In this document: positions 17,887 to 27,607 of the stretch, one piece after another
Layout of the letters: every line of letters starts with the position of its first letter
Position numbering within the stretch: the first letter of the stretch is position 1
Assembly (NCBI RefSeq): GCF_009766095.1
Contig: NZ_LMUD01000002.1
Span: 303,626-367,625 of the forward strand
From: Granulicella sp. S190
GTDB taxonomy: Bacteria > Acidobacteriota > Terriglobia > Terriglobales > Acidobacteriaceae
Direction of reading: 5' to 3'
Length of the DNA stretch: 64,000 bases
Made by a program: the position numbers and the translations under genes
Notes under the pieces: generated by a model
What the model was told of the DNA's origin: nothing
Seen by the model: the letters and a program-made list of their open reading frames with translations, nothing else
The model's database searches: none

Positions 17887-20800
17887 GTGGTTACGAAATT
17901 GAACGACTCAGGCTCTCTTTCAGCGTGGATGCGTGGTGTGTTGAAGTACGCCCACGCCTGGTGTTTCGTTGCATTGCTTCTACTCGTCAGCTTTGCGACG
18001 GTGAGTCCGTCAAGCCTGTTGGCGCAGTCTGACAACTCGGCGATCGCAGGTACGATTACGGACTCTTCAGGCGCCGAGGTTGGCCAGGCGGAGATCACGG
18101 TGATAAGCGAGCAGACAAGGGCCGAGCACAAGACGGTCAGTAACCGGTCTGGATTTTACACAATTGCCAGTCTGGCTCCGGGCAAGTACACGGTGAGAGT
18201 GGTAGCGACGGGCTTCAGCACTGTGACGCGGGAGAATAACAATCTCGATCCGGCGGTTCCTGCCACGGTCAACATCTCGTTGAGCGTCGGCAAGACTACC
18301 GAGCAGATCGAGGTTCGTGCTGAGGAGTCCACGGTGCAAGCGGACAGCGCTACCCTGGGGCGCGTGATCACGAGCAGCCAGACGGACAATCTTCCTTTGA
18401 ATGGACGGAACCCGATCTATCTCGCGCTGACGAAGGCGGGAATCACGAGCACCAGTAACCTGTCGACGTTCAACTTCAGCACGGGGCTGGGCGCACTGAA
18501 CATCAATGGAGGACGCGAGCGTGACAATCTACTGACCTTCGATGGTGCGGTGGCAGTGCGTATTCGCGCCAGCGGGGATTCGATTGGCACGCCCGATCTT
18601 GACGCGGTACAGGAGGTTCAGATTCTAGCTACCAACTATCCGGCGGAGTATGGGCGCTCGATCGGCGGCCAGGTTCGCATCATCACCAAGAGCGGCGGCG
18701 ATAACTTTCACGGCAGCCTTTATGAGTACTTTCAGAATCCGGTACTGAGCGCGAATACGTGGACGCGCAACAACAACTTCATCAACAATGATAATCCGGC
18801 TTATCCAGCGGCGTTGAAGACGAACTTCGTGGGGCACTTCACCTTCAACCAGTTTGGCGGCAACCTCAACGGGCCTCTTTATGTGCCTCACCTCATTCCA
18901 AAGGGCAAGGTATTCTTTCTGTACTCGGAGGCCTTTGTTCGCTATAACCCTTTGACAACGAACGCGCTGACGGTTCCCAATCCTGCCTTCCGTACTGGTG
19001 ATTTCACTTCGTTGATTACGGGTAATCCGAAGACGAATCATTACATCAAAGATCCGGAGTCGACTCTGCCATGCAGTGTTTCGACCGGTGGCCCTGGCTG
19101 CTTTTCGGTGAACGGCGTGGCTAATATGATCCCGCAAAACCGGTTGAGTCCGAACGGTGTAGGTCTGTTGACAGCGTTTCCGGACCCAACACCGAACTTT
19201 GTGCAGGGTTCCAGCAACCTGCTTACCACGGGGACCAACCCTGAACAACAGCAGATTGACAGCGGGAACCTGGATATTGTGCCGACGGAGAAGGATTACA
19301 TTCGGTTCCGGCTGGTTCACTTCTACTATCACGAGGACAACCCGTTCGCGACGTCGAACTATGGTAACGTGCCGCGCATTTACAGCCGTCCGAACCAGAC
19401 CGGTTCGATCGATTACGTCCACACCTTCAACGAACGGATGACGAATGAGGTTCTACTTGCAGCCAGCCATGATGCCGCGCGGTTGAGCATCGATACTTCT
19501 ACAGGGACCTATGACCGCACGCGATATGGCATCAACTTCCCTTATCTGTTTCCGCAAGGTAAGGATCTGCCGAACAAAATCCCTACTGTAGCGTTCGATA
19601 CGACGACGAGCGTCACTACGCTTGACGGAAGTACGTACCCTTCGCACTCGCAGGGGGAGCTTTTTGACTTTGCCGATACGTTCACGCGAATTATTGGGAA
19701 TCATATCGTTCGCGCGGGTGCCCTCTATGAGCGTTCGGGAGAGAACGACGATGACCAGATCGCATTTGCGAACTCAACACCGGGACAGACGAATAATCAA
19801 AACGGCAAGTTCGATTTTTCGAGCGGCAACAGCCAGGGGTCGGGGTACGACATAGCCGATGCGGCGTTGGGGTTGTTCAATACTTACTCTGAGGTGGGCG
19901 CTCGCAATGAAACGCCAAACCGCGCGAATATGTATGAGTTTTTTGCGCAGGATTCGTGGAAGGTGACACCTAAGCTGCACCTTGAGTATGGAGTTCGCTA
20001 CAGTAGCATTCATCCTTACTACAGTTTGTGGAACAACGCGGGCACGTTCGATCCAGCGTTTTATAACCCGTCGAATGCGATCAAGGTGAATGCGTCGGGA
20101 AATCCGATCGCAGGGAGTGGCGATCCCCTGAATGGAACGGTTCTCTGGGGCGATGGCTTTACCGCGGATGCGAAGAACCACGTGCCTATCGCGGCTACGG
20201 GGCAGTATGACAACCTCTTTCACAATCTTCCGCGTGGCTATATTCACGTGCAGAAGTATCTCTTTCAGCCTCGGCTTGGAGTTGCGTACCAGTTCAATGG
20301 GAAGACGGTGTTTCGCGCGGGCTTCGGTCGCTACGTCAACCGTCAGGGTGTCTCTGATGGCGTCTTCGCTGGTGGAATTCCTCCGCTGCAGCAGGTGGTA
20401 TCAATCTCGACCGGAAGTGTCGACAACCCGGGAGGAACTGCTGCTGCAACGGGTTCTTATCCGCAGCTGACAGGAGCAATCAATCAGAGTTCGCCGCAGC
20501 CTGAGGCTTATACGTGGAACGTGTCAGTGGAGCGAGAGATTGGCTTCGATACTGTGGCGGATGTCTCTTACGTTGGCAGACATGCACTGCATCAGCAGTT
20601 CCAGGGCGACTTGAATCAGGCCCCAGCGGGAACCGCACAGCAGTTTGGGACGAATGGAGTCAATGCGCACCGCCCGTTTGCGGGGTATGCGGCTATCACC
20701 GAGGTCTACCAGGGTGATACAGCTTTCTACCAGGGATTGCAGGTAGATGTGAATCGTCGTTATAGTCGGAATCTTGGCTTCGGCGTTGCCTACACGTTCG

Positions 20801-21432
20801 CTCACTCCGAGGACTGTGGATCGTTCCAGAAGAACTTTCTGCCGAACTTTCTCGATACCAAGGGGCTATGTGGCAATGCGGATTACGATATCCGGCAGGC
20901 GTTGGCACTCAACTCGGTTTACCATCTTCCCTTTCAGAGCCGCAACCGGTTGACGAATCAGATTCTGGGCGGCTGGCAGCTCTCGCAGTCCTATCAGTTC
21001 CAGACGGGAACGCCATTAAGCGCTTCGACAGCTACGGATATTGCGGGCGTCGGCTCAGGCTTCCAAACTCAGCTTTACAGCCGGGTTTCGGGAGAAAGCC
21101 TGAAGGGCAACGGGCACTTCTCGGTCGCGGGCGACTCGAACTCCTGGTTCAACAAGAATGCTTTCGTCGCTCCCGCTACCGGAACGTTTACGACGCAGCA
21201 CACCCGCAACATCATCTTCTCGCCCGGAGCTGCTTACTACAACGCCAGCCTGCAGAAGCGGTTTCAGACGCTGGAGAGCCAGTACTTCACCTTCCGCTTC
21301 GATGCGTTCGACTTTCCGAATCATCCTAACTGGTCGGCTCCGGATGTAACTCCTACGGATGCCAACTTCGGCAAGGTGACCAGCAAGACGGGGCAGCGTT
21401 CGATGCAGGCCAGCCTCCGATATTCTTTCTAA
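17887..21432 (+). CDS. TonB-dependent receptor, Oar-like (second)
   Basis: 1181 residues. GTG 17887 has a perfect AGGAGG at 17877-17882; the open frame extends upstream into the previous gene, which is an artefact. Signal peptide with hydrophobic segment FVALLLLVSFATV and cleavage near LLAQS, then a carboxypeptidase-regulatory-like domain (NSAIAGTITDSSGAEVGQAEI), a plug (DNLPLNGRNPIYL, NGGRERDNLLTFDG) and a beta-barrel that ends ASLRYSF. Located between a phosphodiesterase and a GH92 mannosidase, so its cargo may be the product of these enzymes. Highly diverged from the receptor at 11109. Confidence 0.9.
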   Translation: MVTKLNDSGSLSAWMRGVLKYAHAWCFVALLLLVSFATVSPSSLLAQSDNSAIAGTITDSSGAEVGQAEITVISEQTRAEHKTVSNRSGFYTIASLAPGKYTVRVVATGFSTVTRENNNLDPAVPATVNISLSVGKTTEQIEVRAEESTVQADSATLGRVITSSQTDNLPLNGRNPIYLALTKAGITSTSNLSTFNFSTGLGALNINGGRERDNLLTFDGAVAVRIRASGDSIGTPDLDAVQEVQILATNYPAEYGRSIGGQVRIITKSGGDNFHGSLYEYFQNPVLSANTWTRNNNFINNDNPAYPAALKTNFVGHFTFNQFGGNLNGPLYVPHLIPKGKVFFLYSEAFVRYNPLTTNALTVPNPAFRTGDFTSLITGNPKTNHYIKDPESTLPCSVSTGGPGCFSVNGVANMIPQNRLSPNGVGLLTAFPDPTPNFVQGSSNLLTTGTNPEQQQIDSGNLDIVPTEKDYIRFRLVHFYYHEDNPFATSNYGNVPRIYSRPNQTGSIDYVHTFNERMTNEVLLAASHDAARLSIDTSTGTYDRTRYGINFPYLFPQGKDLPNKIPTVAFDTTTSVTTLDGSTYPSHSQGELFDFADTFTRIIGNHIVRAGALYERSGENDDDQIAFANSTPGQTNNQNGKFDFSSGNSQGSGYDIADAALGLFNTYSEVGARNETPNRANMYEFFAQDSWKVTPKLHLEYGVRYSSIHPYYSLWNNAGTFDPAFYNPSNAIKVNASGNPIAGSGDPLNGTVLWGDGFTADAKNHVPIAATGQYDNLFHNLPRGYIHVQKYLFQPRLGVAYQFNGKTVFRAGFGRYVNRQGVSDGVFAGGIPPLQQVVSISTGSVDNPGGTAAATGSYPQLTGAINQSSPQPEAYTWNVSVEREIGFDTVADVSYVGRHALHQQFQGDLNQAPAGTAQQFGTNGVNAHRPFAGYAAITEVYQGDTAFYQGLQVDVNRRYSRNLGFGVAYTFAHSEDCGSFQKNFLPNFLDTKGLCGNADYDIRQALALNSVYHLPFQSRNRLTNQILGGWQLSQSYQFQTGTPLSASTATDIAGVGSGFQTQLYSRVSGESLKGNGHFSVAGDSNSWFNKNAFVAPATGTFTTQHTRNIIFSPGAAYYNASLQKRFQTLESQYFTFRFDAFDFPNHPNWSAPDVTPTDANFGKVTSKTGQRSMQASLRYSF

Positions 21433-21459
21433 TCTGCAATCAGTCGTAGGTTGAATCGG

Positions 21460-21489
21460 GGGGTCTGTGCCTGCAGGCCCCGCATTTTT
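21460..21489 (+). terminator. Probable intrinsic terminator after the second receptor
   Basis: Stem GGGGTCTG (21460-21467) pairs with CAGGCCCC (21474-21481), including one T-G pair, around a 6-base loop; GCATTTTT follows. It would separate the receptor transcript from the GH92 gene that starts 18 bp later, at least partly. Confidence 0.65.
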
Positions 21490-21506
21490 CGTAGACTCTT
21501 AATGAA

Positions 21507-23828
21507 ATGGAACCCATTATGTCCGGAAAGATTTACCCCTCTTTGCTGTCCTGCTTCCGCTACGTTCTCGGTGTTGTCATGCTGGCGATGCAGGTTGCGG
21601 GCCTGGGTGGTCTAGCTTACAGCGCGACGCAGGACTATACCCACAACGTCGATCCGTTCATTGGCGTTGACTGGGGAGGCAATACCTTTGTTGGTGCTGC
21701 GATTCCCTATGGTCTGGTGAAGGTGGGCCCGGATATGGAGACCTTTGATGGTCATCCGTCCGGCTTCGGATACTCCAGCAGTGGCGTCATTCGAGGATTC
21801 TCGCATCTGCACCTGAGCGGCGCACAGGGGAAGTACGGCAATATCCTGGTCGCTCCGGTTACCGGCGAGCTTACTCTCGGTGACATCAGAACCCCGCGTA
21901 CAGACGAAGTTGCAAAGGTTGGGTATTATGCTGCGAAGCTGACTCGCTACGATGTGAAGGCAGAGCTAACCAGTAGCCGCCGGGTTGGTTTCCATCGCTA
22001 TACTTTTCCTGCCTCGCAGCAATCGCACATTACGATCGACATCGCGCATGCGTTGAGCCTAGGCACAGACTGGCAGGCGCAAAAGTTTCTCGGCGCGGAG
22101 ATTCACCTCACCTCAAATCACGAGGCGCAGGGAGTAGCGCGCTTCACAGGGGGATGGAATCGCGGAGGCGAGTACCGGGTCTTCTACTATATGGTGCTGG
22201 ATACTCCGTCCAAGACGATGCAGACGTGGACCGGCACGACTCTTAGCGATGCGAAGGATGCTACGGTTGGAGCCAGTACTCCGATCGGCGCTTCCTTCAA
22301 CTTCACAACTAAGGCGAAACAGGCAATCCAGGCAAAGGTCGGCATCTCCTTTATCAGCTCAGAACAGGCGAAGGAGAATGTGCGACGGGAGGTTCCCGTG
22401 TGGAACTTCGATATGGTGCGCGCTGCTTCGGTTTCGCAGTGGAATATAGAGTTGGCCAAGCTCAGTCTCTCGGGCGAGAGCGACTCGCAACGACGGCAGC
22501 TCTACACGGCGATGTATCACATCATGCTGATGCCCACCGATCGCACCGGGGAGAACCCGGACTGGAAGTCCTCCGAGCCTTACTACGATGATTTCTACTG
22601 CATCTGGGACACGTACCGCACCTCAAGTCCGCTGCTGACGTTGATCTCTCCCGATCGTCAACGCGATATCATCCGCTCTCTGATCGATATCTATCGTCAC
22701 ACCGGTTATATGCCGGATGCACGCAGCGGGAATGATAACGGGCGAACGCAGGGCGGCTCTAATGCAAACGTGGTGGTAGCGGATGCGTTTGTGAAGGGCA
22801 TGAAGGGGATCGACTACGAGACTGCGTTCGCTGCCATGATTCACGATGCTGAAGTTCCTCCGGCCGATCCGCAGAAGGAGGGTCGCGGCGGCCTGAAGGA
22901 CTATAACGAGAAGGGCTTCGTGACGCTCGCCGACGAACGCTCGGGCTCGCGTACTGCGGAGTACAGCTACGACGACTTTGCCATCTCCGAGGTGGCATGC
23001 GGGTTGGGCAAGACCAAGGAGGCGGAGCTTTACAGCAGCCGCAGCCATAACTTCGAGCACCTATGGGATAAGGATATGAAGGCCGAAGGGTTCAGCGGGT
23101 TTATGCGGCCACGCAATCCTGATGGCTCGTGGGCTGCTCCGTATCTGGTCATCCGCGGCACCTGGCCGGACTTCTTCTATGAGGGCGACATCTGGACATA
23201 TTCGATCTACGCTCCGCAAGATATGAGGCACCTGATCGAGATGGCTGGAGGCGATGAAGCGTTCACTCATCGCCTCGACTGGACGTTCCTTCGTCGTCAC
23301 TTCGATGTGACGAACGAGCCTGGTTTTCTTCTACCGGTTCTCTACAACTACGTAGGCCGGCCTGACAGAACCGCGGAGATTGTGCGCCTCACGCTGGAGA
23401 AGGCGTTCTCCGACACGCGTGCGGGTATCCCAGGCAACGACGATTCGGGTGCGATGTCGAGCTGGCTGATCTTTTCTACACTCGGCATCTTTCCCGTCGC
23501 GGGGCAGGACGTCTATCTCATCAGCACTCCCAGTATTCCGGATGCGTCTTTATCACTTGGTGGCGCCAAGCAACTTCGGATCATCGCCAAAAATCTCGAT
23601 GGCGATGGCCTGAACCGATTTGTGCAGTCGGCGACGCTGAATGGTGTTGACCTTCCTAATGCATGGTTCCGGCACGGACAGATCAAGGATGGAGGCACGC
23701 TAGTGTTGACGATGGGGCCTGCGCCGTCGGCGACGTGGGGAAGGGCCATGCCGCCACCTTCGATGAGTGATCGTGACTTTCGTCTCTGCGCAGGAGTGTC
23801 GCGATCTGCTGTCGCTTCCTCGCGGTAA
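21507..23828 (+). CDS. Glycoside hydrolase family 92 alpha-mannosidase
   Basis: 773 residues. Signal-like N-terminus (YVLGVVMLAMQVAGLGGLAYSA), then the family hallmark VDPFIGVDWGGNTFVGAAIPYGLVKVGPD in the N-terminal beta-sandwich domain. The catalytic (alpha/alpha)6 domain shows YCIWDTYRT, SGNDNGRTQGGSNANVVVADAF and GIPGNDDSGAMSSWLIFSTLGIFPV, where the Asp of GNDDSG is the expected catalytic base. GH92 enzymes are Ca2+-dependent exo-alpha-mannosidases (mainly alpha-1,2, some 1,3/1,4/1,6), usually used on N-glycans, yeast mannan or mannosylated lipids. Start at 21507 or the ATG at 21519. It follows the receptor after 74 bp. Confidence 0.88.
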   Translation: MEPIMSGKIYPSLLSCFRYVLGVVMLAMQVAGLGGLAYSATQDYTHNVDPFIGVDWGGNTFVGAAIPYGLVKVGPDMETFDGHPSGFGYSSSGVIRGFSHLHLSGAQGKYGNILVAPVTGELTLGDIRTPRTDEVAKVGYYAAKLTRYDVKAELTSSRRVGFHRYTFPASQQSHITIDIAHALSLGTDWQAQKFLGAEIHLTSNHEAQGVARFTGGWNRGGEYRVFYYMVLDTPSKTMQTWTGTTLSDAKDATVGASTPIGASFNFTTKAKQAIQAKVGISFISSEQAKENVRREVPVWNFDMVRAASVSQWNIELAKLSLSGESDSQRRQLYTAMYHIMLMPTDRTGENPDWKSSEPYYDDFYCIWDTYRTSSPLLTLISPDRQRDIIRSLIDIYRHTGYMPDARSGNDNGRTQGGSNANVVVADAFVKGMKGIDYETAFAAMIHDAEVPPADPQKEGRGGLKDYNEKGFVTLADERSGSRTAEYSYDDFAISEVACGLGKTKEAELYSSRSHNFEHLWDKDMKAEGFSGFMRPRNPDGSWAAPYLVIRGTWPDFFYEGDIWTYSIYAPQDMRHLIEMAGGDEAFTHRLDWTFLRRHFDVTNEPGFLLPVLYNYVGRPDRTAEIVRLTLEKAFSDTRAGIPGNDDSGAMSSWLIFSTLGIFPVAGQDVYLISTPSIPDASLSLGGAKQLRIIAKNLDGDGLNRFVQSATLNGVDLPNAWFRHGQIKDGGTLVLTMGPAPSATWGRAMPPPSMSDRDFRLCAGVSRSAVASSR

Positions 23829-23957
23829 CACTTCGTCAGAGGAAAGCAAATGACGTAGCCTGATGGCGTGGCGCAAAATTCCTAGTGACAGGAGAACCAA
23901 TCAAAGCAGATGTAGAGCCATCAAGTAGTATGAACGCAATTCGAAGGTAGGTGCTTT

Positions 23958-24941
23958 TTGAATCGTAGGCATTTTCTTGAAGGCGGCGTACTTGCGGCGT
24001 GCGGAGCCCTCTCCCCGCTCGCGAGTCTGTCGTCGCATGCGCAAACCTCCTCGGAACCTCCGTCGTTTGCGAAGATTATCGATGCACACATTCACCTGTT
24101 CGATCCCACGCGGCCAGAGGGTATCCCGTGGCCCCTACCTGGAGATCTCATCTATAAGCCCGCCCTTCCCGCTGGGTACGAGTCGCTTGCACGCCCTTTG
24201 GGCATCGTGGGTGCCATTGCAATTGAGGCCAGTCCCCTGCCCCGCGACAACGACTGGTTGCTACGAACTGCTGAATCCTCCCGCTTTATTGTGGGCGTGA
24301 TTGGTGACCTCGTTCCAACCGAAAATAACTTCGTTGCAGAGCTTGCAAGACTGCGGGAGAGCCCTCTTTTTCTGGGGATACGCCAGGGTAATCTCTGGAA
24401 CAGAAACCTTACCGAGGATGTGCGCTCGCCTAAGTTTTGGGTAGCTCTCCGTGAGCTCGCGCATGCCGGTCTCGTCTTTGAAAGCGCAAACCCTGATCTA
24501 CCACTCCTTGAGGCGCTTGCAATCGTTGTGGATAGGATGCCCGAACTTACCGTCGTTATCGACCATCTGCCGCACATGCGGCAACCCGTTGCCGCAGAAG
24601 ACCAACGGCGTTTCGCAGCGCTCCTGACAAGCCTTGGCAAAGCACCCAGGTGTTTTGCAAAACTCTCAGAAATTCCCGATCAAATCGGCGGCCGGCCTGT
24701 GTTGGACCTCGCTCCGTATCGCGCACGCCTGACTCAGTTATGGACTGCCTTCGGCCCTGAGAGGCTGATCTTCGGCAGCGATTGGCCGAACAGCGATCAT
24801 ATCGCCGGCCTGCCCAAGACTGTCGGCCAGGTCAAGCGATACATCATGGAGAAAGATGCCGACACGCGAGCAAAGTTATTTTTCGAAACCTCGAAGAGCG
24901 CATATAAGTGGCGTCCGCGGCAGGTAAACCAAATGCTTTGA
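23958..24941 (+). CDS. Tat-exported amidohydrolase-family lactonase-like hydrolase
   Basis: 327 residues. Twin-arginine signal peptide NRRHFLEGGVLAACGALSPL with cleavage near SHA-QT. The mature protein is a metal-dependent TIM barrel of the amidohydrolase-2 type, with IIDAHIHLFDP (His44, His46), VVIDHLP and the C-terminal FGSDWPNSD carrying the catalytic Asp. Relatives include 2-pyrone-4,6-dicarboxylate and L-fucono-/rhamnono-lactone hydrolases; the substrate is uncertain. The start is TTG 23958, the only one that keeps the Tat motif intact. Follows GH92 after 129 bp on the same strand, so an export-side sugar-lactone role is possible. Confidence 0.75.
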   Translation: MNRRHFLEGGVLAACGALSPLASLSSHAQTSSEPPSFAKIIDAHIHLFDPTRPEGIPWPLPGDLIYKPALPAGYESLARPLGIVGAIAIEASPLPRDNDWLLRTAESSRFIVGVIGDLVPTENNFVAELARLRESPLFLGIRQGNLWNRNLTEDVRSPKFWVALRELAHAGLVFESANPDLPLLEALAIVVDRMPELTVVIDHLPHMRQPVAAEDQRRFAALLTSLGKAPRCFAKLSEIPDQIGGRPVLDLAPYRARLTQLWTAFGPERLIFGSDWPNSDHIAGLPKTVGQVKRYIMEKDADTRAKLFFETSKSAYKWRPRQVNQML

Positions 24942-24992
24942 CGATCAGTTCGAACTCGGGTTCGCGCGTGGAGACAAATCTTCAGTTCGGAT

Positions 24993-25031
24993 CGCGGTCT
25001 CAACCGTCACCTGCGACGAATCAAGACCGCG
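24993..25031. terminator. Possible bidirectional terminator between convergent genes
   Basis: CGCGGTCT (24993-25000) and AGACCGCG (25024-25031) are complementary, with a 23-base loop. It lies between the convergent amidohydrolase and GloVer gene. No T-run, so this is weak. Confidence 0.25.
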
Positions 25032-25038
25032 TCCACGC

Positions 25039-27528
25039 TCAACGAACGTTTATCGCAAGGGCCTGAGAACTGGACGGATTATTATTGGCGTCTCCTGCAT
25101 ACTGAGCAGTCACCTCGTACGTTGCAGCCTTTAGCACCGAGGACGGAACTGTAATACTTGCTATGCCTCCAGACAGTTCGGCTGAGCCAACAGAAGCCGT
25201 GCCGAACATCAGTGTCACCTTCCCTGTTGCAGTGCCAGGCACATTGGGTCGAGCAACGGAGACCTTATAGCTTCCCGATGAACCTGCGTTGATTGTTGTC
25301 GACCCAGTGAGACTCGTGGTGGTAGTCGCCTTGGTGATTTTGACCGTCTGCGTCGCGCTCACTGCCTCGTTGTAGTTGTCTCCGCTGTAGGCGGCAGTCA
25401 CGACGTACGTGCCGGCCGGAATCTTGCCAAAATTTGCGACGAAGGTCGCCACGCCACTGCTGATAGTCGTGCTCCCGAACTTATAGGCAGGAGTGCTGAA
25501 GGTTACAGTTCCGGTCGGACTTGGAGCCCCGGTTTTGCCGAGCAGAACGGAGAAGATCGAATCCAAACCCTGTGTCGTCGTCGTTGGGCTGGCGTGGAAT
25601 GAGATCGCAGGCAGAACTTTGATGTCTAACTTGTCATTCACAGAGACTGAATTGACGAAAGCAGTCGAGCCGCCATAGGTCACATGTAGCTGATAGACGC
25701 CCGGAGCGATGAGGGTGGTCGGGAACGAGAAGGTCGCTTTCCCGTTGGAGAGCATTGCAGTGGATACGGTCTGGCTGCCGACGACCAGGCTCACGCTTCC
25801 TTCGGGAACGTTGCTGCCGACGTGAGCAGCGACTACCACGCTGACCTTTGCCGTCTGTCCCTGCTGAATCGTAGTCGGGGCACTTTCGATCGTGGTGGTT
25901 GTGGGCACTTTGCTCACCTGGACCGTTGCGGTCGCTGATTCGACTCCGCCACAGGTAAACGAGTAGGTCACGCTTCCGCTGCCCACTGGGGTAATGCTTT
26001 CTTCGCCCGATAGCGCACGCAGTCCGGCCGATCCATTGCCTCCGAAGGTCCCGTCAGTGCTGCGCGCCAGGCACACGGCAGCGTTGTTGCTGAACGCATT
26101 GTTAGCCGACCATGCAAGAGAGAGCGGCACACCGACATATGCCGAAGATGTGCTGGCGGTCAGCGAGATAGCAGGTGGCAGTCCGGTGTTTAGCTCGTAG
26201 AGAATTCCTGAGGCAAAGCCACTCGAATAGGTGGCTCCGTACAGGTTGCCATCCTGTCCTTCCACCACGCCGCCGTACGGGTTTATGGCGAAGTCGTCGT
26301 AGGGATTTTCGAAGGTGTAAATTCTGTTTGCGTTCCCGAAGGTATCCATCTGCAGCGCAGTGCCGCCGGGGTTGGTACCGCCGTAGCCTGGCGTGAGGTA
26401 CATGTAGCCATCACCTGCGATCATGGGCCGGCCAAGATCCACATCGCCACCCTCGGCAAACTCATTGGGGTACACAGACTGACCAAGAACCGCAAGTGGC
26501 GTCAACGTGGAGGCTGCGCCGCTCGGCGTGATGCGGAAGAATGCGCCCTGAAGACTGAGAGCACCGCCGCAGCATGAGGTTCCATACAGGTTGCCGTCCT
26601 GGGCTTCCACCAAATCTGCGGATGGAAGGGATCCATCGGCAGCGGAGTAGAAGTTTGTGAAGTTGTAGAAAGCCTTGAAGCCGGTGCCGTTGGTGTTCAG
26701 CTCGAATGCCGTGCCCCACCCGAACGTTCCGCCGTAAGCCGCAGTCCCATAGAGCATGCCATCGCTGGCGAGAACGAGACCCCCAGTCACACCAGCTCCG
26801 TCTTGCTCTCCTGTGAACGAGTAGAGCGTTTTAAAGCTGTTCTTCTGGTAGTTCCAGCTCCAGACACTGCCATCTCCGAAGTTTCCATCGGAAAATGTTG
26901 TTCCGTAGAGCGTTCCCTTTCCGTCATCGATCATGTCGCCATACGGCGTTCCGCCATGCTGAAAGCGATAGAGAGACGTAAAGGCCCCGGAAGAGATGTT
27001 GTAGCGAAAGAGGGCTCCGCCCGCGACCTCGCTCCCGGGGGCACCGAATGCAATCGTCGTTCCATAAAGGTAACCGTCTGTAGCTTGAATCAAACCGCTC
27101 AGAGGAAGAGTGCCATCGTTCTCACAGTCCAAACTGTAAAGAGTAAGGTAGATTTGCGTTGCAGGATCGAAGTTGAAGATGGTGCCGCAGCCATTCTTTC
27201 CGCCTGCTGTCGTGGTGCTGTATAGCTTGCCATCACTGGCAAAGATTACAGGAGCATCGGGACCTTGTCCGTCCACACTTGATGAAGGCACGTTGAAGGT
27301 ATGGAGCACTGCAGGGCTTACCCCGCTCGAAAACTGCAATGTGGGTACGTTCGCTGCCGCTGCTTGAGGCTTAGCCTCATTATTCAAGGGCAATGCGAGC
27401 TTACGCGACCCGGGCACGAGAGCAGCCACGCCCTCAGCAAGCTTCTCTTTGACTGTCATGGGCGATTGGGCGACAGACGGTAGCGCCGCTGCGATAAGGG
27501 CGAGCATTAAGACCGGAACCTGCTTCAT
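25039..27528 (-). CDS. Secreted GloVer-repeat protein with Ig-like repeats (1)
   Basis: About 829 residues from ATG 27528 (the frame also has two GTGs at 27540/27537). Signal peptide MKQVPVLMLALIAAALPSVAQ. Residues ~80-430 carry tandem propeller-like repeats with the recurring LYGTT..GG pattern (GYLYGTTIAFG, GTLYGTTFSDG, GMLYGTAAYGG, GNLYGTSCCGG), the GloVer choice-of-anchor repeat. The C-terminal ~400 residues are Ig-like repeats (PTTIQQGQTAKVSVVV, PTGTVTFSTPAY, GTYVVTAAYSGDNYN). It is a surface or secreted protein, probably adhesive, without a catalytic motif. Paralogue of the gene ending at 27608. Confidence 0.75.
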   Translation of the reverse strand: MKQVPVLMLALIAAALPSVAQSPMTVKEKLAEGVAALVPGSRKLALPLNNEAKPQAAAANVPTLQFSSGVSPAVLHTFNVPSSSVDGQGPDAPVIFASDGKLYSTTTAGGKNGCGTIFNFDPATQIYLTLYSLDCENDGTLPLSGLIQATDGYLYGTTIAFGAPGSEVAGGALFRYNISSGAFTSLYRFQHGGTPYGDMIDDGKGTLYGTTFSDGNFGDGSVWSWNYQKNSFKTLYSFTGEQDGAGVTGGLVLASDGMLYGTAAYGGTFGWGTAFELNTNGTGFKAFYNFTNFYSAADGSLPSADLVEAQDGNLYGTSCCGGALSLQGAFFRITPSGAASTLTPLAVLGQSVYPNEFAEGGDVDLGRPMIAGDGYMYLTPGYGGTNPGGTALQMDTFGNANRIYTFENPYDDFAINPYGGVVEGQDGNLYGATYSSGFASGILYELNTGLPPAISLTASTSSAYVGVPLSLAWSANNAFSNNAAVCLARSTDGTFGGNGSAGLRALSGEESITPVGSGSVTYSFTCGGVESATATVQVSKVPTTTTIESAPTTIQQGQTAKVSVVVAAHVGSNVPEGSVSLVVGSQTVSTAMLSNGKATFSFPTTLIAPGVYQLHVTYGGSTAFVNSVSVNDKLDIKVLPAISFHASPTTTTQGLDSIFSVLLGKTGAPSPTGTVTFSTPAYKFGSTTISSGVATFVANFGKIPAGTYVVTAAYSGDNYNEAVSATQTVKITKATTTTSLTGSTTINAGSSGSYKVSVARPNVPGTATGKVTLMFGTASVGSAELSGGIASITVPSSVLKAATYEVTAQYAGDANNNPSSSQALAINVR

Positions 27529-27561
27529 ACGTTTCACCACTCCCTGTCATCTTTTGGAAAG

Positions 27562-27596
27562 AAAAACGCAGGCGCTATATGTGCGTTGCGCCTGCG
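27562..27596 (-). terminator. Intrinsic terminator of GloVer-repeat gene 2
   Basis: 9-bp stem CGCAGGCGC / GCGCCTGCG (27567-27575 and 27588-27596) with a 12-base loop; on the minus strand a run of five Ts (27562-27566) follows. It lies 12 bp beyond the stop of the upstream gene and just before the next one. Confidence 0.85.
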
Positions 27597-27607
27597 CCTA
27601 CTTCGTT

